In this document: positions 35,924-44,463 of the stretch, one piece after another
Layout of the letters: each line of letters begins with the position of its first letter
Numbering within the stretch: the first letter of the stretch is position 1
From: Oscillospiraceae bacterium
GTDB taxonomy: Bacteria; Bacillota; Clostridia; Oscillospirales; Ruminococcaceae
Assembly (NCBI GenBank): GCA_024404875.1
Contig: JAKSPK010000005.1
Location: 29,608 to 93,607, forward strand
Direction: 5' to 3'
Length of the DNA stretch: 64,000 nucleotides
Translations under genes and position numbers: made by a program
The notes under the pieces: generated by a model
Seen by the model: the letters and a program-made list of their open reading frames with translations, nothing else
Database searches by the model: none
What the model was told of the DNA's origin: nothing

Positions 35924-37222
35924 TTATACGATATTGCCATCCGCTGTCTCGATATGAATGCGCGGCGGAGCGGTTTGATAGTTTGATGCTGAATACGGCT
36001 TTCTCTCATTGGTGCCGTGCTGTGAATGGCTGCTTCCGAGCGCGAATATGACCAAATGATGCCAGCCGTCCGAAATGACAGCTTCTTCCAGCGTCAGCGG
36101 ATAGCAAAGTGATTTGTCGGCCGGCGGCATCGCGATCCGCAGTGAATCTTTACCGTCGAATGCCTTGCAGGGCTTTCCATCGCACAGCACTGTCAGATAA
36201 ACATCATCCGTCACTTCTCGGGCATTCCGATACCGGCTGTCAGGCGATTCCGGCAGATGCATTCGTGCATACAGCGTATCGCGGCGGAAGGCGGAAGCAA
36301 AGAAGCTTAGGTTGTCAATCTCATAGCGGTGCGGGATATTTTTCTGATAGTCAAGATATTTGCCGATACCAACGCCGTGAGAGAGTGAACCGTAATCCCT
36401 TGCGTCTGCCGGATAATCTACATAATCTGTTTCATACGATGCGGTCGCGCAGGACGGCTCGCTTTCCGCCGGCTGTGCATCGGTACAGTGCAGCGAGACG
36501 GATGCACTGTCGGCGCCGATGACGATATCATCCGGCGAATAGCAGAAGTACAGACAGTAAAGCCGGCTGTATTCATAATCGTGCTTCGGCATCAGCCAGA
36601 TTTCCTGTGTAAGTTTCGATTTCAGCTCGGGAATACCCGCCTGCTGTTTTGATTGCAGCGTAAAATCATGATATTCCTCCGGTTTGCCGTTTTTCGTCAG
36701 TGCAAAGGGGATGACCTCGCCGTCCTGCATCAGCACAATGCGTTCTGTTATGGTCCCGTCATAATCCTCGATCCAACAGGTCATATCCAGCGCAAACGGT
36801 TCGGGGGTACCCTCTGTGGAAAGCTCTGCCCGCGGATCTTCATCGCTTTCTCCGACAACCTGTCCGAGATAACGGATTGAGCTGCCGACAGCGCGTGTGC
36901 GTTGCTGCAGCGGCACTTTATTCTCATCCTCCGCCATTTCGGTGACGATCGCGGATACATCCTTTGGCTGCGATGCCGCCTGCATATTCTCATTGTGAAT
37001 TGCCGCAAAGCCAAGATAAGCGATGCAGCCGATCACGACAGCCGCCGCGATCCCCGCTGCCGTATAGATCCGCGGCTGTCTTTCGCTGTCAGTATGCATC
37101 ATAATTTGCTCTGCCGGAGTTGTTCCTTCTGCTCCGGCGGGCTCTGTGCGCTTATATTCTGCGGCATCGGCAATATCGGTCTCGACCGACTGAAATGCAC
37201 GCAGAAGATCCTCGGCTTTCAT
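35924..37222 (-). CDS. Membrane protein, probable anti-sigma factor
   Basis: 432 residues from the ATG at 37222. About 50 cytosolic residues, one membrane helix (IYTAAGIAAAVVIGCIAYLG, about 52-72), then roughly 360 extracytoplasmic residues rich in Tyr, Asp and acidic patches. It has no zinc HxxxCxxC motif. It starts exactly where the intact sigma frame would stop (ATGA overlap), the classic sigma/anti-sigma arrangement, which is the main evidence for its role. The outer domain is unfamiliar and could sense a wall or polysaccharide signal. Terminator directly downstream. Confidence 0.6.
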   Translation of the reverse strand: MKAEDLLRAFQSVETDIADAAEYKRTEPAGAEGTTPAEQIMMHTDSERQPRIYTAAGIAAAVVIGCIAYLGFAAIHNENMQAASQPKDVSAIVTEMAEDENKVPLQQRTRAVGSSIRYLGQVVGESDEDPRAELSTEGTPEPFALDMTCWIEDYDGTITERIVLMQDGEVIPFALTKNGKPEEYHDFTLQSKQQAGIPELKSKLTQEIWLMPKHDYEYSRLYCLYFCYSPDDIVIGADSASVSLHCTDAQPAESEPSCATASYETDYVDYPADARDYGSLSHGVGIGKYLDYQKNIPHRYEIDNLSFFASAFRRDTLYARMHLPESPDSRYRNAREVTDDVYLTVLCDGKPCKAFDGKDSLRIAMPPADKSLCYPLTLEEAVISDGWHHLVIFALGSSHSQHGTNERKPYSASNYQTAPPRIHIETADGNIV

Positions 37223-37779
37223 AGCCACCCCTCCTTTTCCAATGCCTTGCGCAGGCGTTTCCGTGCGCGCAGCAGTGTGACCTTGACTTAGCTTTCTGAT
37301 ATTTGATAAGCATCGGCGATCTCACGGATCGAATGCAGATACACATAGCGCTGTACGGTGATGCGGCGCATCTCCTCCGGGAGAAGCTGCAGACAGCGGC
37401 TGATGGTATCGGTCAGCGTCCGCTGCTCTATCTCGACCTCGACACTTTCTCCGGAAGGAATGCATTCGGCAAGTTCCTCCAGAGCTGTTTCGTACAGCGA
37501 TGTGCCGCCGCGTTTTTTTGCGTGTGCCTGATTCCAACGGCCGATGGCGCGTCGCCGTGCGACCGCGGACAGAAAAGCATAAAGATTTTTCGGCTTTTCC
37601 GGCGGAATCGCGTCCCATGCCTGATAGAGCGTATCGCTGACAATTTCCTCAGCATCGCGCGGATCGCCCGTAAAACGGACGGCGATTCTGCGAAGAATGC
37701 TGCCATACTTGACATCCAGTTCGCTGAGTGCCCGTTCATCGCGCTGTGCCAGCAGTGCAAGGATCTCCGCATCTTCCAT
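37219..37779 (-). pseudogene. ECF-type RNA polymerase sigma factor, interrupted by in-frame TAA
   Basis: The first 163 codons (37779 down to 37291) encode an ECF sigma factor: sigma-2 with DPRDAEEIVSDTLYQAWDAI and the start of sigma-4 with LQLLPEEMRRITVQRYVY and REIADAYQISES. A TAA at 37290-37288 stops it. In the same frame the next 22 codons read VKVTLLRARKRLRKALEKEG plus WL, the expected end of the sigma-4 helix-turn-helix, and then TGA overlaps the anti-sigma ATG. Without the stop this is a normal 186-residue sigma factor. A change of AAA (Lys) to TAA would explain it. It may be inactive, read through, or a sequencing error. AAGGAG precedes the start. Confidence 0.8.
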
Positions 37780-37867
37780 TTACAAACACTCCTTTCCGTG
37801 AAGCTGAAAGCGCTTTCGATTGAATAGTCAGCAAACAATGCACAGAGGTTACAGGCAGCAGCAATTT

Positions 37868-38176
37868 TTAGTATGCAGCACAGTCTGCCTGACAAAAAAT
37901 CGCAGCCGTACATTGTACGGCTACAATCGCGTTTGTAAATGTAGATCGGACTGCGTGCCCGAATACATATAAGCAATACTCATATTGTCCGCTGAATGAG
38001 GAAAAGCCTGCATCATACGAATACCCCAGTCCGGAATAATGTGCGTTCTCCTCATTCGCTATGCAGAATATCGGCGCATGGCCGGCTCCGCTGACAGTAA
38101 TCCAGTCCGCTAAGAAGATCAGAAACCAAAATGCCAGAAGCGCAAGCAGGATCTTTACACCCATTTTCCATGTCAC
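37868..38176 (-). CDS. Small single-helix membrane protein, unknown
   Basis: 102 residues. N-terminal helix (VKILLALLAFWFLIFLADWI, about 7-26) then a short outer domain with PIFCIANEENAHYSGLGYSY and a Phe/Tyr-rich end. A GTG start has GGGGG 9 nt upstream; ATG four codons later is possible. The last ~18 codons run through a hairpin (37907-37923) that looks like a terminator, so the original 3' end may have shifted. It sits between the vWA lipoprotein and the ECF sigma gene on the same strand. Product not recognised with certainty. Confidence 0.5.
   Translation of the reverse strand: MTWKMGVKILLALLAFWFLIFLADWITVSGAGHAPIFCIANEENAHYSGLGYSYDAGFSSFSGQYEYCLYVFGHAVRSTFTNAIVAVQCTAAIFCQADCAAY
37907..37923 (-). 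terminator. Hairpin inside the 3' end of the small membrane-protein gene
   Basis: AGCCGTACA and TGTACGGCT form a tight stem; on the minus strand GCGATTTTTTG follows. It could end the vWA/small-protein transcript before the sigma gene. Confidence 0.5.
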
Positions 38177-38269
38177 AGCAGATCACCCCCGCCGTCATGG
38201 AGTATCAGATCGCCGTACGCAGACCGGCTGCAGACCTGCGGGAAAAGCTGTTTCATAGTCATTCCATCC

Positions 38270-39652
38270 TCATTCATTTCCGGCAATCTGCCGGATATTG
38301 CGCACGATGATATCATGCAGCAGCTCAACATCATAGCTGCCGATGATCGGTTCGAGATGCGAACCGCCGATGCCGGAATCATCCGTCAGGAACACATAAT
38401 TGCTGCCGGTCATGATCGCTGCTGCACGGCCGAACAGCTCGGTCTCCCGCGCTGCATTTGACGCAACGACCGGTACCAGATGAATGCCTTTTTCCGCTGC
38501 TGCCGCGATTGCTGTATTAACCTGCTCTTCATATACGCTGCCGCTGTGGGGCGGTGCATCGAAGATCAGAAATGCGATCTTGTTCGTGTTCTCGTGCCAA
38601 TCACCGTTCGTGATCGTGTCAGTGAGAATCTGCGCAACCGCTTCCGGCTCATCGCCGCCGCCGGAAGCATATTCGCGGTTGAGCGCCTTTCCGATTTCCT
38701 TCACATCGTCCGTGAACGGGTTGCAGAGAGTGACATATTCATCGCCCTCGTCTTTGTAGAAATTGACAGAGAATGTCATATGGCCATCCGCAGTTTCTTC
38801 AGCGATTGCAGAGAAATCCTTTTGCAGATAGCTGATTTCATCGCCCATCGAGCCGGTCGTATCGAGAATGAACATGACCTCGGTATCGGTATATTCAACG
38901 GCATCCGCATCGGTTTCGACCGTATATTCCAGTGTCGGAACACTGCTGCCGCCCTGTCCGGATTCGTCCGCAGGCACAGTAAAGGTCACGGCATCCGCAC
39001 CGGCAGTTTGAATGGTCATGCTCTGACCGGCATATGCAGCATCGTAGAACAGATAGGCTTTGCCGTCATGGTTTGTTTTTGCCGTCCAGCAATTCGCATC
39101 CTGATCGCCGACCGCCAGCGCGACCGTCTGATTCGCTGCGGGTTTGCCGTCACGGGTGACGGTCACGGCAACGCGATTGATCGGATCCAGTCCGTATGCC
39201 GGGAATTGTATCGTGCCGCTATGCACAAGATTCGCAAAGAACCCCCAGTTATCGTTGTCGTTCCATTCTCCTGCGGTGAGAATAAACGGCTCACCGTTCG
39301 TCGGATTGATTGTCTCCGTTTCGGCTTTTGCTTCGTCAGGCAGCGCAGGCTCTTCGGCCGTGAAATCCGTATCGCCCATGGCTCCATCCATGCGCTTGGA
39401 TGCGGAGAATTCGAGCGGGGCGTCGTCGGCGTACTCCACTCCGGCTTCTCCGAAATATGCCTCTTCGGCGGCTTCCGGCTCAGCAGAGGGCTTTTCCTCC
39501 GGTGCGCCAGCAAGCGCATCATCCTTTGCTTCATTCAATAATGCCTGCATTGCTGTCGGCTCAGCGTTATCTGCGGTCTTGGCGCTGTTGCCGCAGCCTG
39601 CAAGTGTCAGTACGGCGATCATTGCCGCGAGATATGCGTTCATTTTTTTCAT
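38270..39652 (-). CDS. Secreted lipoprotein with von Willebrand factor A domain
   Basis: 460 residues. Lipobox LTLAGCG (Cys20), an acidic low-complexity stretch (25-120), a beta-rich region with AVTVTRDGKPAANQTVALAV (about 180-245), and a vWA domain (about 255-450) whose MIDAS motif is intact in FILDTTGSMGDE. The vWA domain would bind a metal-coordinated ligand on the cell surface. AGGAGG lies about 10 nt before the ATG at 39652; a longer frame overlaps the fhs promoter region. Divergent from fhs and upstream of the small membrane and ECF genes. Partner unknown. Confidence 0.75.
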   Translation of the reverse strand: MKKMNAYLAAMIAVLTLAGCGNSAKTADNAEPTAMQALLNEAKDDALAGAPEEKPSAEPEAAEEAYFGEAGVEYADDAPLEFSASKRMDGAMGDTDFTAEEPALPDEAKAETETINPTNGEPFILTAGEWNDNDNWGFFANLVHSGTIQFPAYGLDPINRVAVTVTRDGKPAANQTVALAVGDQDANCWTAKTNHDGKAYLFYDAAYAGQSMTIQTAGADAVTFTVPADESGQGGSSVPTLEYTVETDADAVEYTDTEVMFILDTTGSMGDEISYLQKDFSAIAEETADGHMTFSVNFYKDEGDEYVTLCNPFTDDVKEIGKALNREYASGGGDEPEAVAQILTDTITNGDWHENTNKIAFLIFDAPPHSGSVYEEQVNTAIAAAAEKGIHLVPVVASNAARETELFGRAAAIMTGSNYVFLTDDSGIGGSHLEPIIGSYDVELLHDIIVRNIRQIAGNE

Positions 39653-39729
39653 GGGTGATCCCCTCCTTTTGCTTATGGTACGCCTGTCATGCACGATCTC
39701 CTTATATAATTTATGCAAATCAGCAGATT

Positions 39730-39746
39730 GCACAAGGAATTTGTGC
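39730..39746. promoter_or_regulatory. Palindrome between the vWA gene and fhs
   Basis: GCACAA-GGAAT-TTGTGC is a perfect 6-bp inverted repeat in the divergent promoter region, a possible operator. Confidence 0.3.
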
Positions 39747-39792
39747 GAAATTGTAAGAATTGTACAATGCTGTTTTTTCGAGCGCTTTTTAT

Positions 39793-39822
39793 TTGACAAA
39801 TGAAAGCCCGATATGCTATACT
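39793..39822 (+). promoter_or_regulatory. Promoter of fhs
   Basis: TTGACA (39793-39798), 18 bp, TATACT (39817-39822) with TGC extended -10; 50 bp before the start. Confidence 0.75.
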
Positions 39823-39872
39823 ATATGATGTATGATTTTCATGCAAATTCCTGCATAGGAGGACTCATATTT

Positions 39873-41540
39873 ATGATGACTGATATTGAAATTGCACAGT
39901 CTGTTCCGATGCGCCCGATCACCGAGATCGCACAGACAGCAGGCATCCCCGATGATGCACTGGAGCAGTACGGCAGATACAAGGCAAAGATTGATCTTTC
40001 CAAGCTGCCGAAGGACGGAAAAAACGGCAAGCTCGTGCTGGTGACGGCAATCAACCCGACTGCCGCCGGTGAGGGCAAGACTACAACCACGATCGGCCTT
40101 GCGGATGGTCTGCGCCGGATCGGCAAGGATGTCACCGCAGCTCTGCGGGAGCCGTCCCTCGGACCGGTCTTCGGCATCAAGGGCGGCGCGGCAGGCGGCG
40201 GATATGCGCAGGTTGTCCCGATGGAGGACATCAACCTGCACTTCACCGGCGATTTCCACGCGATCGGCGCAGCGAACAATCTGCTTGCGGCGATGCTCGA
40301 CAATCACATCTATCAGGGCAATGCGCTGAACATTGACCCACGCCGCATCACATGGAAGCGCTGCGTCGATATGAACGACCGTCAGCTTCGCTTCGTTACG
40401 GATGGTCTGGGCGGCCGAATCAACGGCGTGCCGCGTGAGGACGGCTATGATATCACCGTTGCATCGGAGATCATGGCGGTCTTCTGTCTCGCAGATTCGA
40501 TCACCGATCTGAAGGAGCGTCTCTCGCGGATTGTTGTTGCCTATACCTATGACGAAAAGCCGGTTACAGCCGGTGACCTCAACGCAGTCGGCGCGATGAC
40601 GGCGCTGCTGAAGGACGCACTCAAGCCGAATCTCGTGCAGACGCTCGAAGGTACGCCCGCGCTTGTCCACGGTGGCCCGTTTGCGAATATCGCACACGGC
40701 TGCAACTCTGTCCTTGCAACGAAAACAGCTATGCAGCTCAGCGATTATGCAGTCACAGAGGCAGGCTTCGGTGCCGATCTCGGCGCGGAGAAGTTCCTGG
40801 ATATCAAGTGCCGCATGGCCGGCCTGACACCCTCTGCTGTTGTGATCGTTGCGACTGTCCGCGCCTTGAAGATGCACGGCGGTCTTGCAAAGAACGAGCT
40901 GGCAGCTGAAAATCTCACCGCGCTCGAAGCTGGCCTTCCGAATCTGCTGCGTCATATCGCCAATATCAAAGAGGTCTATCATCTTCCGGCGGTCGTTGCG
41001 GTCAACCGCTTCCCGACCGATACCGATGCGGAAATCGCGCTTGTAATCGAGAAGTGCAAGGCACTCGGCGTCAATGTTGTGTTGTCCACGGTCTGGGCAG
41101 ACGGCGGCAAGGGCGGCGAAGCACTTGCCCGCGAGGTTGTTCGTCTCTGCGAGGAAGAGAAGGGCAATTTCTCGTTCGCATATGAAGTGGACAGCCCGAT
41201 CGAGGAGAAGATCCGTGCGATTGTTACGCGTGTCTACCGCGGCAGCGATATCAATATCCTCCCCGCCGCGCAGAAGCAGATTGCGCAGCTCACAGCACTC
41301 GGCTTCGACAAGATGCCGGTCTGCATGGCGAAAACACAGTACAGCTTCACCGATGACAAGGATGTTCTCGGTGCACCGGATGGTTTCACCGTCACAATCC
41401 GCAATGTCAAAGTCTCCGCGGGCGCAGGCTTCATCGTTGCACTGACCGGCGATATCATGACCATGCCCGGCTTGCCGAAAAAGCCCGCCGCAGAGAATAT
41501 TGATGTCGATGCGGAAGGAAGAATTTCCGGTCTGTTCTGA
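39873..41540 (+). CDS. fhs: Formate--tetrahydrofolate ligase
   Basis: 555 residues. ATP-dependent ligase making 10-formyl-THF from formate, linking formate to purine synthesis and one-carbon units. P-loop in [20 protein letters not shown], then [40 protein letters not shown]-type substrate region and [20 protein letters not shown] at the end. AGGAGG lies 9 nt before the ATG at 39873. Works with GlyA at 26.5 kb. No terminator recognised after it. Confidence 0.98.
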   Translation: MMTDIEIAQSVPMRPITEIAQTAGIPDDALEQYGRYKAKIDLSKLPKDGKNGKLVLVTAINPTAAGEGKTTTTIGLADGLRRIGKDVTAALREPSLGPVFGIKGGAAGGGYAQVVPMEDINLHFTGDFHAIGAANNLLAAMLDNHIYQGNALNIDPRRITWKRCVDMNDRQLRFVTDGLGGRINGVPREDGYDITVASEIMAVFCLADSITDLKERLSRIVVAYTYDEKPVTAGDLNAVGAMTALLKDALKPNLVQTLEGTPALVHGGPFANIAHGCNSVLATKTAMQLSDYAVTEAGFGADLGAEKFLDIKCRMAGLTPSAVVIVATVRALKMHGGLAKNELAAENLTALEAGLPNLLRHIANIKEVYHLPAVVAVNRFPTDTDAEIALVIEKCKALGVNVVLSTVWADGGKGGEALAREVVRLCEEEKGNFSFAYEVDSPIEEKIRAIVTRVYRGSDINILPAAQKQIAQLTALGFDKMPVCMAKTQYSFTDDKDVLGAPDGFTVTIRNVKVSAGAGFIVALTGDIMTMPGLPKKPAAENIDVDAEGRISGLF

Positions 41541-41914
41541 AAAACAAAACGAATGCAGTCATGCTGAATATTGCCGAGCATTCCGGCCGCCGCTGCGGCA
41601 CATTCGATTCCTTTGGCATCCGGAGCCATTTTGATTACAAGGGAATACTGGATGAGCAATATGACAACCGCATGATCCTGCGGGATATAATGACCTCGTA
41701 CGGTTTCAAGCCGCTGGAGGAAGAATGGCAGCATTTCACGATTGGGAAAGTGCTGTTTCCGGATACATATTTTAGGCAACACTGTGCAAAGCTCGCCTGA
41801 CGGCTTGGCAGGATATTTGCTTTGTGCGGTATTGCCTTTTCATTCCCGATCAACTCCGATTCCGTCAAGGCGAACTGAACGCTTGATACGGGGGAGTCAA
41901 TAATGGAGGTATAT
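41541..41914. other. Intergenic region fhs / putP
   Basis: Contains the vanX-like gene remnant (41561-41800) and no convincing promoter or terminator. Two overlapping ribosome binding sites precede putP. Confidence 0.5.
41561..41800 (+). pseudogene. Remnant of a D-Ala-D-Ala dipeptidase (VanX/DdpX family M15D)
   Basis: Seventy-nine codons match only the last third of the family: FDSFGIRSHFDY (family FDEFSxRSH), a helix with NRMILRDIMTSYGFKPLEEE, and EEWQHFTIGKVLFPDTYF (family EWWHFTL...PDTYF). The front two thirds, with the zinc-binding SxHxxGxAxD motif, are missing, and the second Trp of EWWHF is Gln. It therefore cannot be an active dipeptidase. Most likely a truncated relic beside fhs. Confidence 0.7.
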
Positions 41915-43465
41915 ATGGAAAGTAATATCATCGGAATACTTGTCACGATCATCATTTACCTTGGCGTCATGATCGTGATTGGTGCTGTTTTTTCACGCAA
42001 AAATAAGGATGTCCACGACTTTTATCTCGGAGGCAGAAAGCTCGGTCCGCTGGTTTCAGCGATGAGCGCGGAGGCCTCGGATATGAGCAGCTATCTGCTG
42101 ATGGGACTGCCCGGTCTTGCTTATCTCTGCGGAATGGCAGAAGTCGGCTGGACAACAATCGGTCTTGCTGTCGGCACCTATCTCAACTGGCTGTTTGTTG
42201 CCAAGCGACTGCGCCTCTACTCGCAGAAAACCAATTCGATCACGCTGCCGGATTTCTTCTCCGACCGCTATCATGACAGAAAGCATCTGCTTTCCGGCAT
42301 TTCGGCTGTTATCATTCTGATCTTTTTCGTGCCGTATACCGCATCCGGCTTCTCGGCCTGCGGAAAGCTCTTTTCTACACTGTTCGGCATGGAATATCAC
42401 ATTGCAATGCTCATGAGCGCTATTATCATTATCGCTTACACGAGCATGGGCGGATTCCTCGCTGCGAGCTTTACCGACCTGCTCCAGAGCATCGTCATGA
42501 CCACGGCACTGATTATCATAGTATTCTTCGGTATTCACACGGCAGGCGGCTGGGACTGTGTCGCCGAGAATGCAAAGTCTCTTCCGAACTTCCTGACACT
42601 GACTGTCACACGCGCCGCAAACGGTGACGGCACTTTCGGCACCGCAGATTTCGGCTTTATCCCGATCGTTTCGACGCTGGCGTGGGGCCTTGGCTACTTC
42701 GGTATGCCGCATATCCTCTTGCGCTTTATGGCGATCGAAGATGCGCATAAAGTCAAGGTGTCCCGCCGTATTGCAAGCATCTGGGTCGTCATCGCAATGG
42801 GCATCGCGATCCTCATCGGCATCATCGGTAATGCGATTACAGCAACCGGAAAAATCGACAGCCTGAACACAAGCGCAGAATCTGAGACCATTATCATCAA
42901 GATTGCAGAGCTGCTCTCGAAGAACGGCTTTGCCGCAGCAATGGTTGCCGGTCTGATCTTTGCTGGCATTCTCGCCTGCACGATGTCTACTGCGGATTCG
43001 CAGCTGCTCGCGGCATCTTCCTCAATGTCCGAGAACATTCTCAAGGGCGTATTCGGCATGAAGCTCGACAAGAAGCAGTCGATGCTGGTCGCAAGACTGG
43101 TGCTGCTGGCTGTCGCAGTCATGGGCGTGCTGCTCGCTTGGAATCCGGACAGCTCCGTTTTCCGCGTGGTTTCCTTCGCATGGGCGGGCTTTGGCGCGAC
43201 ATTTGGCCCTGTTATGCTGACGGCGCTGTTCTGGAAGCGCTCGAATCGCTGGGGCGCAATGGCTGGTCTTGTGACCGGCGGCGTCATGATTTTCGTCTGG
43301 AAATTCCTGATCCGTCCGATGGGCGGCAGCTGGGATATTTATGAGCTGCTGCCGGCATTCCTCTGCGCACTTACCGCGATTATCGTTGTCTCGCTTGTGA
43401 CCGGTAAGCCGGAGCAGGCAGTCGAGGAGGAATTCGACGAAGTGAAAAAGATGATGAAGGCATGA
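41915..43465 (+). CDS. putP: Sodium/proline symporter
   Basis: 516 residues (520 if ATG 41903 is used; both have good ribosome binding sites). Sodium:solute symporter fold, 13 helices. PutP marks: DFYLGGRKLGPLVSAMSAEA, DMSSYLLMGLPGLAYLCG, the Na+ site region MSTADSQLLAASSSMSENI, and FAWAGFGATFGPVMLTALFW. It takes up proline with Na+, useful for osmoprotection or fermentation. Single gene with a terminator. Confidence 0.92.
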   Translation: MESNIIGILVTIIIYLGVMIVIGAVFSRKNKDVHDFYLGGRKLGPLVSAMSAEASDMSSYLLMGLPGLAYLCGMAEVGWTTIGLAVGTYLNWLFVAKRLRLYSQKTNSITLPDFFSDRYHDRKHLLSGISAVIILIFFVPYTASGFSACGKLFSTLFGMEYHIAMLMSAIIIIAYTSMGGFLAASFTDLLQSIVMTTALIIIVFFGIHTAGGWDCVAENAKSLPNFLTLTVTRAANGDGTFGTADFGFIPIVSTLAWGLGYFGMPHILLRFMAIEDAHKVKVSRRIASIWVVIAMGIAILIGIIGNAITATGKIDSLNTSAESETIIIKIAELLSKNGFAAAMVAGLIFAGILACTMSTADSQLLAASSSMSENILKGVFGMKLDKKQSMLVARLVLLAVAVMGVLLAWNPDSSVFRVVSFAWAGFGATFGPVMLTALFWKRSNRWGAMAGLVTGGVMIFVWKFLIRPMGGSWDIYELLPAFLCALTAIIVVSLVTGKPEQAVEEEFDEVKKMMKA

Positions 43466-43478
43466 TCTTCCCATAAAT

Positions 43479-43515
43479 AAGCAGTCCTCTCCGGAGCGGA
43501 GGGGACTGCTTTTTT
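43479..43515 (+). terminator. Terminator of putP
   Basis: AAGCAGTCC and GGACTGCTT arms with a GC-rich middle, followed by TTTTTTG. Confidence 0.85.
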
Positions 43516-43605
43516 GTTGTGTTTGTCTGCACATTTCGGCAGGATTCGCATAATATAGACCAATCCGGACAAACGGATCATGATCGTTTCAAGGGAGTGA
43601 GGTTT

Positions 43606-44463
43606 ATGACGAATTCTACAACCGGCAAGCGTTTGCTGATCGCAGGCGGCGATCTGCGGCAGATCACGACGGCGGCTCGGCTCGCAGAGGACTGTGATGT
43701 GACCGTCATCGGCTTTGACCGCTTCGGTGTGCTGCCGGAGGGTGTATCCGCCTGCGAACATATCTCCGGGCTGCCGCTGGATCTCGATGCGCTGATCCTG
43801 CCGATGCCGGTTACACAGGACGGCGTCTTTCTGCATACGCCGTTCGGCAGCAGCGCAATCCGGCTGTCGTCTTTGCTGCCGCTTGTCCGAGCGGGCGGCA
43901 TGGTGTTTGGCGGCAGGCTGACTGTGCAGGAACGCACGCTGATCGGAAATGCTGGTCTGCGCGCATTTGACTATGCTGCGGCGGAGACCTTTGCGCTGCG
44001 GAATGCCATTCCGACTGCAGAGGGTGCGATTCAGATTGCAATGCAGGAACTGCCGGTCGTGCTGCACCGTCTTCCGGTGCTGATTCTTGGTGCGGGACGC
44101 GTCAGCCGCGCATTGCAGCAGCGTCTGAAGGCGCTCGGCGCAGAGGTGACTGTTGCAGCCCGCCGGTGTACCGACCTTGCGCGGAGAAAAGGCGCCGTGG
44201 GGAAACCGGCCGGCAGTGCGGTCAGTCGTTTTCCCTCGGCGCCGTTTCGCGGAGCATATTGGGGATGTTGCTGTTACGGCGCTGGCTGCGCCAGACTCAC
44301 GGTTTGGTTTTCGTTATATTGCTCTGCTGTTCGCAGCAATGTTACGGGCATATATTACTGTGCTGTTTCGCGGACGATCTGTTCCAGTGTCTCTCGTTTC
44401 TGCAGAATATCCTTCGCAAGTGCGATCTGGCATCTCGTGCGTACGAGGTTATGCTCCGGATAG
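43606..44463 (+). pseudogene. dpaA: Dipicolinate synthase subunit A (SpoVFA), C-terminally broken
   Basis: The first ~190 codons match DpaA: LLIAGGDLRQ at the start, LILPMPVTQDGVFLHTPF, VFGGRLT, the diagnostic NAIPTAEGAIQIAMQELP and the NAD-binding LILGAGRVSRALQQRL. After DLARRKG (about 44180) the frame loses all resemblance, becomes Cys/Arg-rich, and runs 109 bp into the antisense of the kinase gene. Pieces of plausible sequence in other frames suggest frameshifts or a deletion. The catalytic C-terminal part and dpaB are absent, so dipicolinate synthesis by this locus is unlikely. GGGAG precedes the ATG. Confidence 0.75.

Noticed and set aside
38177-38269. 27-codon frame (ATG AAA CAG start) whose TGA overlaps the GTG of the 102-residue protein gene
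   Set aside because: The GTGA overlap is suggestive of coupling, but the frame is short, its ribosome binding site is weak and nothing supports expression.
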